64,000 nt of DNA from Takakia lepidozioides. Its lineage: Eukaryota; Streptophyta; Takakiopsida; Takakiales; Takakiaceae. A program made the translations under genes and the position numbers. The notes beneath the pieces are model-generated. The model did no database searches, was not told the DNA's origin, and saw only the letters and a program-made list of their open reading frames with translations. The stretch lies in the NCBI GenBank assembly GCA_030704615.1, contig CM060732.1:41397053-41461052 (forward strand). The letters run 5' to 3'. Below, piece after piece: positions 32,571 to 43,900 of the stretch (the first letter of the stretch is position 1; every line of letters begins with the position of its first letter).

Positions 32571-34083
32571 GATGGTACCACTGGCCGCGCAGCAAGCCTC
32601 CCTCCGTCTGCTGTAAAGGCTTTTGAGAGCGCCGGTCAGACTAGCAGACCCGGTTCACTGGACCTTTCTTCCGTGACCCGTCCTCCAGCGGACCTTCGTA
32701 CCTCTTCAGCAGACCCGCAGCAGACCACATTGCGTGGTCGAACTGATTTCCCATTTGGCAGACCATGGTGACCTCCACAACGGTCTACAACTGATGAGGA
32801 GGACCCTACTCTTCCGAAGTTTTGATGTGGGGAAAGCAATCGGCATCTGGACTGGTACAATGAGCTTCACCGCATTGTCGCCTCCCGGTGGACCTTTGCT
32901 CCGCAGCACTCCTCAATGGAGTTCACGGCGGAGGAGGCCGCCACCTGTGTTTTGGACAAAGCCCTTGAGTATGGAGTGGCGCTTCTGGCAGAGGAGACCG
33001 AGCCACCGCTTATCGCGCAGCTCTTTCTCATGCACGACCCACGCCCACTGGAGATAAGGCATATGGCCATCACCCACCCAATATTTGGTGTTCGTCCGAA
33101 GCACTTAGCGAGCTTGACAGAGAGTGCTTTTGAGGAGATGACAAATTGTTTCATCTGCCGTCAATGGATGCAATTTGGCAATTACAGGTCTTACACCAAA
33201 TTAAAAAAAGACCTTCACAACGTGCGGATGGACCTGTTGTACGGAAGCGAAGAGGCTCGGGAAAGTATCACGCAAGACGCCATGATGTGGTTTGTGACTG
33301 TGCAGGAGCGTGCGGTTTTTGACATTGCATTCAACAAACGACATGCTTTCCAAGTGCTCTGGAGTGGGTTTCTAGCAGAGGACCGTGTTGCAACTCTGGG
33401 AGAGCTTGACGAGGCCTTCATGGATCGGCTGATGAAAGATATTGGGCTGTGGACCACAGTCCTAGATCATGGTATGTCATCAGACCGAACAGACCTTTTA
33501 AACAAACCTTGTCGTTGACCACGATCGCAGACTTTATGAACCATGACAACCAATAGAGTTCTTAAGCAGACCACGTCAAGCATCAAACCCCCATGTATTC
33601 TTCCGTTTGTTAGCAGACCAAGGATGAGTGCTTTGTTTTTGACGTGTTTGTGACATGTTGCAGAGTATGATCCAGAGGACGAGCTTGTTCGGAATGCTCT
33701 TGACCAGTACGCCAATGGCGCAAGGCACCTTCTACGAGCCCTCCGTGGCCATACTGGAGTCGAGTCATCCGTTAAGTGCAGGCTCATTGGAGTTCGTACA
33801 ACAGCAGACACACAGAACTCAACTCCCATGGAGACCCAGGAGGCCCGCAACGAGCAGACCGTAGAGCAAGCAGACCCTTCCCAGCAAAATCCCAAGTCCC
33901 GACATGCAAACCAGCAGACCCCCGACTGGATTGCCAGTGATCCCAAGCCAGAGAATGTGGGTAACAAAAACTTTTCGTTGCCAAAACAGACTTTCGTGGA
34001 GGCAACGGAGGCGCTCACCAGGTGGAGCCCCGCACACCAAGTTGCGGTGGGGGTGGTTCCACGAGGGGTGGTGGTAGCTTAGT
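32571..34083 (+). CDS. Unrecognised two-exon transposon-type protein
   Basis: Frame 32916-33471 reads MEFTAEEAATCVLDKALEYG, VALLAEETEPPLIAQLFLMH, CFICRQWMQFGNYRSYTKLK, FNKRHAFQVLWSGFLAEDRV and ends TTVLDH before donor GTATGT. An intron of about 190 bases with several GCAGACC words ends TGTTGCAG at about 33660. The second exon continues EYDPEDELVRNALDQYANGA, RHLLRALRGH and a Gln/Thr/Pro-rich tail. Upstream of the ATG the same frame stays coding-like (WYNELHRIVASRWTF) but has two stops. No known domain is found. The AGACC-rich intron ties it to the MULE-like family. Confidence 0.5.
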
Positions 34084-34591
34084 GAGTCTTAGTGGGGGAG
34101 ACATAGGACTCACCATGGGGCGGAGACCTTGTGGTGGGAGTCGTGGGGAGTCTTGGGACCAATGGGGCCATGGTGGGGGGCCAAGACTCACTGCGACTCA
34201 TCACTGGGAATCGAGGGTTTTCGTGGTGGTTCGCCATAAAATGACTGGGTTGTTTGTGAAACCCCCGCGGACAGTCATAGAAGTATATATAGGGAGTAGT
34301 AACCCCGAGAACGGTGCAAGCCTGTTGGTGACCAAAAACTAGTGAGTAACCGTGCGAGCCGGAAAGCGACCCAGGTGTGGGGAGCTGTTCCAGACTACCA
34401 ACAACCAAAGGGAATTTCCACTAGGCCCAAATTGAGAGAGGGTCTTGTGGAGGAGCAAAGGGGGACTGTTATGTCCCGGTGAGCAGCCGAAACTCCGAGT
34501 TGGCCCGGCGGCCAGTTTGGGAGTTAGGCGCGCGCATCAAAACGAGTAATTATGACTTGAAGGGGAGCTTACCGAAGTGAGGTGCATGACA
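34080..34591 (+). other. LTR of a second gypsy element
   Basis: The stretch has a TATATATA promoter at about 34286, ends in CATGACA and is followed two bases later by a primer-binding site. Its left limit is uncertain. No matching second LTR is seen in the window. Confidence 0.65.
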
Positions 34592-34593
34592 CT

Positions 34594-34605
34594 TGGTATC
34601 AGAGC
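34594..34605 (+). other. Primer-binding site for initiator tRNA-Met
   Basis: TGGTATCAGAGC follows the LTR end at 34591 and precedes gag on the same strand. Confidence 0.9.
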
Positions 34606-34639
34606 TTAGAGTTCAGTACGCGATCGTCCTTGAAATCGG

Positions 34640-35841
34640 CCTCATCATGGGGTCGGGCAAGACAGAGCAAAAGCGGAACGGCCCGAAAGATGATGATCCT
34701 GGTGAGCTCGGTGGGGACGTGTCACCGAAGTGGCAATTGGAGGAGGCGATTCATGCGTCTAAGAGCGAGGCCGCTCAAGAACGGGAGGAATTTTGGAGTC
34801 GGAGCACGAGGACTTTCTGGAGGCTCCGCCAGACCAACAAATGTCTCCCATGCCAGCAGCCTTTTGGGAAGGGTTGTTGGCGCAGTTTGGCGGGACGTTG
34901 AAAGACGTGTTGAAGGCGGCTAATGCCACTTCCACTAAGGAAAAGTTTAAGGTGAAGCCTAAGGAACCCGGCACCTTCGAGGGCGTCCGAAATCAGAAGG
35001 CACTCAATACCTGGCTCTTGGAGTTAGAGCAGTACTTCCGGGCGGCCAAATTGAGTGACAAGGATCGGGTGGAAGTGGCTCCCACCTATTTGAGGGGCTA
35101 TGCTCAACAATGGTGGCAAAAACGCCTTCATGACCAAGGTCCAAACCCAGAAACCTTGAGCTGGAGTGGGTTCAAGGAACTTATGAAAAGACAGTTTATG
35201 CCCCTCAACGCGTCCTGGCTCGCCCGGGACAAGATGAGGAATTTGAAGCAAACGGATGACATTCGGGGATATGTTCAGGCGTTCAATGTGTTGTTGCTCG
35301 AAGTCGCGGATATGGCAGAACTAGAAATGGTCTGCAACTTTTGTGGCGGGACTGGCCCCATGGGCCAGGCGGAAGTTGGAGGAGAAGCCACCTAAAACTT
35401 TGAACGAGATAATTGAAGGGTTGAATGTTTCTCGGATGTCCCTAGGGGCAAAAGACAAGGCCGTACGGAGCTGAACCACAAGAAGACCCGGCGGGAGGGT
35501 GACTCCTTCCAACTGGAAAGAAGTGGGATAGGCCACGCGGCGACAATGGCACATGGAAATCGAAGGGAGGGCCTTCACACGTCAAAGCGGCACTCGGTGC
35601 CCCGAAAGGAAAATCAGGTGTAGCGGCTTATGGCGGACAGATGGCGACCTTTGATAGAGTGTGCTTTAATTGCAAGGAGCCCGGGCACATAGCCAAGAAG
35701 TGCGCGAAACCCCGACAATTGAACATGACTCGGGCGGCCACGGAGCTGTCCGAAGATTCCATCAGCCGCTTGGTGGAAGCGGTGGTCGCCAAGACTTGCA
35801 AGGTAGGCAACTACTCTTGTGAGAGAGAAGACTCCGGTTAA
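34640..35841 (+). pseudogene. Second Ty3/gypsy element: gag and zinc knuckle only
   Basis: Frame 34793-35395 encodes a gag core (PGTFEGVRNQKALNTWLLEL, YFRAAKLSDKDRVEVAPTYL, AQQWWQKRL, FKELMKRQFMP, MRNLKQTDDIRGYVQAFNVL). After frameshifts a CCHC knuckle follows at 35641-35841 (CFNCKEPGHIAKKCAKP). Start and end are frameshifted and no protease or polymerase follows, so the element is cut off at about 35880. Confidence 0.85.
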
Positions 35842-36238
35842 AGCCAGCGTAACTAAGAGTCACTTCACCTTTCGGCTACTGCCCCCTTTTGGGGGTGGGC
35901 CCTATATATATATATATATATAAACTAAAGAGAGAGTGTCATGAGGGACACCAGGTAGCCGGGGGGGGGTGGAGGGGCTATGGGCCCCGAGGCGCATTAG
36001 AAGAGCCAGACTCGAGTTGGCATTTGTTGGTGATGATAGCTGTGAGGGATCGGAGTGATGTGAGGTGGATTTCCTTGAAGCATTTATCGATGGGGGGGTG
36101 GCGAATTTTGAAGTTATTATGTATATCATTGATGCTGGCGTTGTGGATGCCGCCCCTTGTTCCGGCAATGACAACGGTGAGTGGGCTTATTGCCCAACCC
36201 TGCCGTCGAATTGCCAGGATGAGGGGGACATATTTTTG
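35842..36238. other. TA microsatellite and presumed LINE 3' flank
   Basis: A (TA)n tract lies at about 35904-35922 and a G run at about 35961. No gene is seen. The right part probably belongs to the 3' end of the LINE at 36239-37214. Confidence 0.45.
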
Positions 36239-37214
36239 TCATTTTCTCAAGGATGGAGTCACTAGGGTACCTATCGTGGCAAAATGTAAATTCGATGAAG
36301 TGGACGGTAAATTGTGGGGACGGGGAGGCAAGTGCTGGGGCAGTAGTGGGTAGACCTTAGATAATAAGTATGTCTGGGCAAAGTCTAGCTGGGCAGGAGC
36401 AAGGTGATCGGGTACATGTGCATGGTAGCAACCATGGCGGTACAGTGTGGTCTGGTGGTCTTCCCTGGTAAGTACCAGCATTAATGAGCGTGAACCAACG
36501 TGTCTCAGTACGTTTTGAGAAGAGTTTATGCAGGTGCCATACTGCGTGGTTGTGTCGGGTAATATGTAGGCCATGAATAACCGGGTGTGTGCATCGGCTA
36601 AGGAGGTGAGGCCAGGTATCCCATTCATGATGTGTGGTTGAGCACATGGGGCAGTATGGTGATGGGTAGAGTCGTGGCCAGAAAATATGTTTACGTTGAT
36701 GACCCATGTACTGTGCGTATCTGAACTTGAGTGTTTGACGGATTTGCGCATCAGTGGTAGCTTTGGTTTGCCAGAAGTGGTTTGAGAGTTTGTGGTGCAA
36801 CACTTTGGATTTGGTCCATTTTTTAATATGGGCCTTTGTATGGCTAATTGAGTCAGCAACTTGTTTATTGGCTTCACGGGTGAGAGTGACTAAGAGATTA
36901 CGTATTGGTCGGGGTGCAGGGGGGTATGGAACGGGGTGAATAAACCAGAATGGGTGAGTGTGGGCAATGTGGATAGGGTCATCCGTGGGGTAGACTTTGG
37001 GTTTAGTGGCGCCAAGTTGGGCAAGTAGATCCGCTTCCTCGTTACCTTGGATGCCGGTGTGGGAGTGGACTTTGAGGAATTGGATTGGGTGTCTTATAGT
37101 TATAGCAGTGTTAACAATGGTTGTAATGAGATTGCAATCTGGGTGATGATGATGGGAAGAAGGACGGGATATATGGTTGCGGATCAGAAATAGCACTAGA
37201 AGCATTCGTGTCAT
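36239..37214 (-). pseudogene. LINE ORF2 C-terminus with RNase H domain, 5'-truncated
   Basis: The minus strand encodes VLFLIRNHISRPSS, then KVHSHTGIQGNEEADLLAQL, the last RNase H motif with its His and Asp, then LTREANKQVADSI and a C-terminal zinc motif CPMC...HEWDTWPHLLSRC. This is the end of a non-LTR retrotransposon polyprotein that carries its own RNase H. Reverse transcriptase is missing. A second frame 36239-36877 reads the same DNA in another phase and is a shadow. Confidence 0.8.
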
Positions 37215-38319
37215 TTACCACTGGGGTAACAACTCATTTTGAGTCGTAAAAGTCAAAAAACAGGGATCGACTGGAAGTTACAACAGACGTGGTAGTTGGG
37301 TTGGACATCCAATGATTGGAGTGGTAAAGGACGTAGACGCGCGAACAACTGCTCAGCGATTAATGCGATTAATGCTGAAGAACCACATGGCGTAACCAGG
37401 CGGGCCGCCCGTGTGTCTGATGTTTTGAGCTGACTTTGACTTTTCCCTCCGGATGAGTGGACTGACTCACCTGGGGCGCGGTGACACATGGACGCGGACG
37501 TGGATGCGGACGTGGATGCTGATGTGGCGGCGCCGCGACGAGCGGTAATGCCGTCGCATGGCCACGGGCTCAAGACGCCACATCGCAGTCCGCCACATAA
37601 CTTGGAGTGCTGCATGTCACGTGGCAACAGCCACTGGCGAAGTCGACTGCACAACTGCCGGCAGACGAATCCACGGGGACCACGTGGAGAGTGTGTGGGT
37701 CGACGCGTGGCGTCGTCCCCACGCAATGGCAGTGAGGGGTACGACTGCTAGTGGAAAGACGCAGAGTGCTTGTGCCATCTCGGGACTGCTTTGGCCAACT
37801 CCGCTGCCACTATGCTAGTTGGTTGCACTACAGTAGGAAAGCACTGCAAATGAGCACTTTGTAGTGGTTTGTGTGAGTTGTCCATCTGACTTGCATTCTA
37901 AGCTGAAAATATGGTTCTGTTGCATTCTACTGGTTTTAGTGGTTCACCCATATGCAGGGGGAATTGAGAAGCAATGATACTGGGCGACACTCAGAACACA
38001 AACCACGATGCATGCACAACATCACGCTAATGAACCAAATAGACGAGGCAACAGGGAGACCAAAGACCATCACACATATACATAGAAGGTGGACGGACAC
38101 GACGACAAGTCAGGAAATGGAATATTGCATTCAAATTGGAGACCGTCACGGCACACCTGCATATGAGCAAGACTAAATGCCAACATACATGGTTGCCGAA
38201 CATCACTTAAACTGTCATGGCCCAAATGTACAAAACTGGTAACGTGAGTATCATACACACTTCTATGAGTATCATTACACACCCAACAGGGACTACAAAC
38301 ATGAAATGTCACTTGATAC
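37215..38319. other. Probable CACTA-type subterminal region
   Basis: No gene is seen. A short GACGTGGATGCG-type tandem repeat lies at 37490-37525. At 37828-37870 there are two facing CACTA-like ends, CACTACAGTAGGAAAGC and, reversed, CACTACAAAGTGC. The Tnp1-like gene to the right supports a CACTA-type element here. Confidence 0.4.
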
Positions 38320-39640
38320 CTTCACCCCTCCTCATACTCTTCTCTGGCCACAGAGTCACCGTGCCTTTCACGTGCGCTAGTGTGGTCTGGGGGGGGGCAT
38401 CGTCCACATTTGGGCAAGGCAGTGTAACACTTGGAAGCATGATCTCGTGGACTTTCACCTTGTACCACCCGGATGGAATGTCCTTGCAGTGGAACTTGTC
38501 AACCCCGGCTATTCCCACCACTTCTGCCTTGGCGGCGACTGTCTTTGACCGCTTGTCATGGGGGTTCAGGAGAAACACATGATCTGATATCTGCAGACAC
38601 CAACATCAGGGTCCACTCAGCAACAAACATAGCAATGACAGGGTGAAAGTCAAGCGCAGCTGGGCATGGAAACGATCTTGGTTGCCACAATACTGAATCA
38701 GCAGCAAATTCATGGTGTACCAACCTACCTTGAAGCGAAGCTCGTCGCTGAGGGTGGCAACTGAGGAAAGCTGCCCACGTGTCTTCAACTGCAGCAGCAA
38801 AAAGAGATTTAGTCAGACGGATAAGAATAACATGAACTCTGGTGGTTGCAATGGTATAAACACACCTCCACAGAGCAAGCTTACTTACACCCTGCTCAGA
38901 CCGTGCACACTACAACCTCCTGGCAAAAATAACCCTACTAAAAACCAGCCAGGCAAAGCAAGGAGCCATGAATGCATGCCAAGGGAACCACGTCCTGCTG
39001 CGATGATGGTGCCGGGGACAGCCCACTCCTCTTGCTCACCTGCAATGAATACACATTGCAACGCTTCAGAAAGTGTATCCATAAAGGAAACCAACCAAGT
39101 AAGTTTGCGGAGAGGGGCTGGGAACAACCATACCTTGGAGCCTGCCTCCTCATGCCGGGGAGGAAATCCGGAATGCTGCCGCCATAGCACTATGGTCCTT
39201 GGCGCAGGACCCACCTTCTTCACAGACGACCCCACTGCCACTCCCTGTACATGTGGTCCCTGCAAAACATATAGTGCCAGCCTTGCGTGAGAGGGCATCC
39301 GGGGGGAACAAAACAAACATATCTTATCCATCGATGTCATGTTGCAAATAGTAGGGTTAGTTTCACCTGCATGGGCGCAGAAGTACTTCCCCCAACGACC
39401 CCATCCTCTCCCACATTCAAGCTGCTAGTCGGGGTCAGCTTCCGCATGCTTGTGAAGACACGCACATCCTTGGAGCAAAACAAATCTTGGCAGTAGGGCC
39501 AGACTGTTTCTAAAAGGTACTCTGAATCGGGCCCCTCACTGACATTGCTAGTGACATCAAATGACAATGGATGGACCATGTTCAAAGGGGAGTTCCCCCT
39601 CCCCTTGTGTGGTGAATCATCCACTAGGAGGGTTGGATTC
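38320..39640 (-). pseudogene. Tnp1-like (CACTA-associated) protein, multi-exon
   Basis: Four exons with good borders are visible: 39367-39640 (ending SSLNVGEDGVVGGSTSAPMQ before GTGAAAC), 39134-39259 (GPHVQGVAVGSSVKKVG...EEAGSK before GTATGG), 38729-38788 (LKTRGQLSSVATLSDELRFK between CTGCAG and GTAGGT) and 38320-38590 (ISDHVFLLNPHDKRSKTVAA, HCKDIPSGWYKVKVHEI, VTLWPEK, before GTATCA). The last exon has the form of the plant transposase Tnp1/En-Spm-associated domain, a compact fold ending in a G.V.LWP motif. The 5' end is missing because PPR sequence begins at about 39645. A fragment of a CACTA-type element is the best reading. Confidence 0.6.
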
Positions 39641-39644
39641 GTTT

Positions 39645-40190
39645 CAACCAAGTTTTGAAACAGCAAGGGGTGAAGCCAAATGATGTTACACTCATTGCAG
39701 TTCTGTCTGCATGCAGCCATATGGGCCTAGTAGATGAAGGACAACACTATTTCCATTCTATGAGTAGAGATTATAGATTGTACTCATAAGACGTTGTATG
39801 CCGTAGCCTTGTGGCCATTGACCCTGCGCCCAGTTTGAGCGGGAACAAAAGGAACAGAACGTACCTCCGTCAGGGGCTGACGGTGGTAGTAAGACTTACC
39901 ATCATATAAGGAATTAATCCGGGTTTTCCAGATATCCTCTAGAAAACCCTTCACACAAGCATCAATCTGTTGTGTGTGATAATAGAATCATTCCAACAGG
40001 AAAACATTTTGGCTGCATGGTTGACCTTCTTGGCCGTGCAGGGCGCTTGGATGAGGCGGAGAATTTCATCAACAGAATGCCAATTAAACCAGATGCTTTA
40101 GTGTGGGGCTTTACTCGGTGCCTGCAGAATACATGACAATGTGAAGCTAGCAGAGCGTGCTGCAGAATGTTGTCTCAAAGGTGAAAAGTT
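39645..40190 (+). pseudogene. PPR gene fragment split by a LINE tail
   Basis: The plus strand encodes [38 protein letters not shown], then 200 foreign bases, then [37 protein letters not shown] and a frameshift before ARIHDNV-like sequence. These are the last L and S repeats and the E motif of a PLS-class PPR gene, parallel to the end of the gene at 1965-4739. No 5' part is present. Confidence 0.85.
39778..39977 (-). mobile_element. LINE 3' tail inserted in the PPR fragment
   Basis: The insert is the reverse complement of 51745-51943, the 3' end of the LINE at 50905. It is flanked by GATTATAGA (39769-39777) and GATAATAGA (39978-39986), a nine-base target duplication with one change. Removing insert and one repeat restores the PPR reading across RDY and IPTGKH. 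Confidence 0.85.
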
Positions 40191-41116
40191 TCAGATGCAG
40201 ACATACGGTGTGACATTTCTGGTAGTCAGTGAAGGACCGAAAGTGAGGAAAGAGATATGTGTATCACGTCTGTGGGATTCCTAAAGAGCCACAAGGAGTA
40301 GAACAACAAACAAATAACCATAGAAGGGCCCACAAAGAGTCAGAGAACTACTCAAGGCTAATATCGGTTCATTGTTGCAACTGGCCCCACCATCTGACCT
40401 TGAATTTATGTCGTCGGGAGCTTTAGGAACGAATGCCAAACTCGCCCCGAACAGCCACATTGGCTGTTTTGGAGCATGCTGACATGCACATGAAAACCGT
40501 GTCAAGGGCTTGGTGTCAATTGTGCTAAGAGATCAGCTAGTGAGTCGAGGTAACCCTCCCCGTGATTGTGAAAAAGAAGACATACCGAGTCATTTTCTTA
40601 TCCAAGCATATATTAACCATGATAGATGAGACCTTTAGTTTTTGGATGGATAATAGACAAGGCTGCTTTTAAGGACATTGACCATCCTACCAGGACTACC
40701 TCTCATGCTTGAAGCCTGGACTGCAATAAGACATTGAGGATATGAACTGTTCAAGCATTACAAAAAATGAAAGAAACAAAGAAATTGTATGATGTCCACT
40801 GGAGATTACAGAACAAGCCTGCATAACAGGCCAACCAAATGTCAGTTGTGTGAATCACTACATCTAGTTGTCTGGAGGACTGTAAGTGGTTTAGGGTTTA
40901 ACGTCTCAAAGTTGAAAAGGCCATAGTGTCGGATGCACGACACGTGTTCATATTTGAAATCAACAACGGCCGGATCTTCACCTTGAGCTCGGGGGGTGTG
41001 TGATCACACTCCCCTCCTTGTCCTTCTTTCCTCCTTTGCATGTCTTGGTCTTCCTCGCTCGTCTTTGTCTTGCTCATGGTCTATGCCCTCGCTCGTCTTC
41101 ATCTTTGTCATGGTCT
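40191..41116. other. No gene recognised
   Basis: Frames are short and lack domains. The last 130 bases contain a small imperfect duplication (CTCGCTCGTCTT...CATGGTCTATG) just before the exon at 41117. Confidence 0.4.
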
Positions 41117-41416
41117 ATGTCCACGCCTAGTAAGAAGCGGTCGACCGCCGAGGCAGCATCACCTCCTCCCACTTGTGCACATTCCAGCCCCGCGGTGCGA
41201 AGGAGCCCCCGCCTGGCTCGACTGAATCTGGTACAGATGGCGTCGGTGCGAGAGGGAAGGCAGAGCAGTGGGCGGTCTTCCAGTTCGGATTCTGACACAA
41301 GCGACTATAGCATGGGCGACGACGATGAGGTGGAGGACAGTTCGGCGGAAATTGCACCTCCATGTGCAGAGTCTCTCCAAAAGGTGCGCAAACGGCACAA
41401 ACCCGCTGCGCATGAG
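41117..41416 (+). CDS. First exon of an unrecognised transposon-type gene, 100 codons
   Basis: An ATG opens a low-complexity frame: MSTPSKKRSTAEAASPPP, AVRRSPRLARLNLVQM, a Ser-rich acidic stretch (SSSDSDTSDYSMGDDDEVED) and a basic end KVRKRHKPAAHE, exactly before a strong donor GTGAGT. It looks like the disordered N-terminus of a nuclear protein. The next exon was not found; a LINE remnant begins 35 bases into the presumed intron. Confidence 0.4.
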
Positions 41417-41449
41417 GTGAGTTCTACCCCTACTTCTGTTCATGTTCTA

Positions 41450-42020
41450 TGGGCGTTGAGTTCTCCTGAAACTGAAACTGGGATGCACATATCCATAAAG
41501 TTGTTCAATCGGATCTCGTAGTATAGAGGGCAGTAGAAGAAGAAGTGTTCTTCAGTTTCAATTTCCTTGCTGCGCCCTATGCAAGCTGGACATAGGCGGT
41601 CCTCCGGTTGCAGGTTTTCCCATCTGCCAGTCTCTATCCGTAAGTAGAGCTGGGCAGACCTGGGCAGACCAATGTTGGAGACCAGTGATGGTGGACCAAT
41701 GATAAAGGGCAGAGAAACAGTGGTACGCACGAACGCAGAACACTTACCCATCAATTATTGGTACCAGAATGTACTTGCAGGTCTTCAGGTCCTTCCCCAT
41801 ACGATGCATTGTCAATCCGTGCTCCACCTGCGAGCGAACCCATTCCCGACCTACACTCCAGTGAATCTTCACTACACTCCAAACCCACGTCGGCAAAATA
41901 GCAACATCATTATATGTCTTGACATCCAGATCCTTCTGATTAAACCTACACCACAACTCAAGCAATCGGTCTGTAGCCTCGGATTCCTGTTTCTCTAGGG
42001 CTTTGAGGTCCTCGGTGGCA
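41450..42020 (-). pseudogene. LINE ORF2 C-terminus with CCHC motif
   Basis: The minus strand encodes LYLRIETGRWENLQPEDRLC, CPAC...TEEHFFFYCPLYYEIR, a C-terminal zinc motif of non-LTR retrotransposons. An upstream frame (41744-41965, VKTYNDVAILPTWVWSVVKI) is probably part of the same remnant but is out of phase. Reverse transcriptase is absent. This differs from the other three LINE remnants in the window. Confidence 0.7.
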
Positions 42021-42120
42021 ATATTGCACTCAAACTATGGGTCGTTTTCAAAAAAATACAGCATTGCTTTTTCCTCAGAGATATGTGCGTTGAAAGTGGA
42101 GTCAAATCGGGCAGTGAACC

Positions 42121-43900
42121 TGCACAAACTCGGAAAAAGCCTTTAAGAAGATGGACCACGGCAGAACCGGGCTGGCGGACCTAGAAGGACCAGACCTACA
42201 ACGGATACGGTACCAGACCCAAGGACCAGATCAATGGAGCAGGCCAATGGAGCGGACGAACGATAGCCACATCAGACCCAGCAGACCCATGAAGCAGACC
42301 CATACAACCTTTTTGCTGCAGACCCATGGAGTTGGTGTGTTCAGAGCATCGCAAGCAGACCAACGACACTTACTTGTGTCTGTTATGGAGCTCCGCAACT
42401 TTGCTCTCCACTTCCAAGCAGACCTTCCGGTCAGCACTCATGTGTACTCTGGACTTCGGTTTTTTTGCAACGCCTTTTTGGGGGGAAATTGTTTTTAGCC
42501 TCGGGTCTACCACGCCATCTGGTATGCGCTTCTTCCCAGCTCTATTTGGTGAAGCAGGTTCCTCCAACTTCTTCTCCAATGCAACAGCCGTCTCCTTCAT
42601 ACCCTCCTGGAGCTGGCTAGCTCGGCTTCCTGGGGTTTATTAACACTCTGTGGTCCCGTTGTAGACGCTTCCTGCACTCCATGGGTCGAACTGGCCCCTA
42701 CGGTGGGGGTTATCACTACTGGTACACCCTTTGTGCTTGACCCCAAATTGAGCACCTACAACGGACCACAAGCTGACCTCGGACGCCATAACCTTCACAT
42801 GAATATCAGACCACAAAACATCAGCAATGACCACCCAAATGCACTGGAAAAAAAAAATGGACTGAAAAAATGCAATGGAATCAGACCTTTGTGGGCGCTG
42901 TGGGTGTCTGCAATTGCGCCACTCCTGTGGGAGCACCCTATCAACGGATTGGTCTATTGCCAGTATTGGGTCTACAGACGAGTCGGGGTCCACAAAAGTA
43001 AGCGGCAAAACGGCCAAAGATGCATCCTCATCTGCAGTAGATCCTGCCTCTAACAGATGGGGAAGGTCGTCGACCAAACTGTCACAGTCATAGTCCATAG
43101 TTGCAATTGCAGAATTGGTCTGTACTATGGATAAATGAGCACTGACGCCTTCTCGGTTCTGTTCAGGCTATGCTGTGTCAGAAGGTCTGGTGGAAAGGGT
43201 AAGGTCCACTACCATTCTCTGCTTTTCAGCAGATGTTGCAGTGGGGGGGAAAGGAATTGCTCCTCTCATTTTCGGCAACTCGTAAGTGCCAGGGAGGATC
43301 GGCGTTGCTTCCTGGGTTATCGCCAGGTCTTCAGATGGTTTGATGTCCTGCACTGGCAAGGTCTGCTGATGTTGGAATGGTGAGGTGTCGGTGTCCATAC
43401 CTGCGTCGCGATGCACTTCTGCGGTGCATTTGTCAAGCAATGTATCAGGCAGGGTGTCCTCCGGCAAGGTCTGATCTTCTCTCCTCTGCTCCAGCAAGGT
43501 CTGATCAGGTCTGCACTGGTCGGGAAATGTCTGCTCTGATACGGTCTGGTGTGGTCTGGTGTGGTCTAGTCTGGTATCCTCTGGTCTTCTGGGGTATGGT
43601 CTGTTGAGCACTCAGATCGTCTTGAGTCCTTCACTCTGGTCTGGTCTGGTGTGGTATGGCCTTCTGTGGTATGCTCTTGTCTTGTCTGGTGTGGGGTGGT
43701 CTGGTCTGATTTGGTGTGGTCTGGTCTTGTCTGGTCTTGTCGGGTCTACTGTGGTGTGCTCTGGCCTGCACTGGTATGCCCAGGTCTGCTTTCCACCGCA
43801 GTAGTCTGCTTTGGGAAGGTGATGGGTGCCGGCTGATCTGGAAAGGTCTGCTCATGTCCGGTGAAGATGAAGTATGGGGGCGGGAAGGAGTCTAGTAGGG
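42121..43900 (-). pseudogene. Low-complexity transposon ORF with QTRP repeats; AGACC field
   Basis: Minus-strand frames run 43855-43631 (QDQTTPNQTRPPHTRQDK), 43611-43168 (DHTRPHQTVSEQ... then GAIPFPPTATSAEKQRMVVD) and 43098-42640 (MDYDCDSLVDDLPHLLEAGS, QEWRNCRHPQR). A TGA and a frameshift separate them. The repeats come from the DNA word CAGACC on the minus strand. From 42130 to 42420 the same word is on the plus strand (GGACCAGACC, GCAGACC), so the word switches strand inside the region. No domain is recognised. Confidence 0.4.

Noticed and set aside
33467-34018. Minus-strand frame opposite the two-exon protein
   Set aside because: Antisense shadow of the exon at 33661-34019; no domain.
36239-36877. 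Second minus-strand frame overlapping the LINE RNase H frame
   Set aside because: It reads the same DNA in another phase and has no motif; its tail past 36357 may be a short out-of-phase part of the LINE but cannot stand as a gene.
37490-37525. Short tandem GACGTGGATGCG repeat considered as an array with regular spacers
   Set aside because: Only three to four imperfect units with no unique spacers; a small minisatellite.
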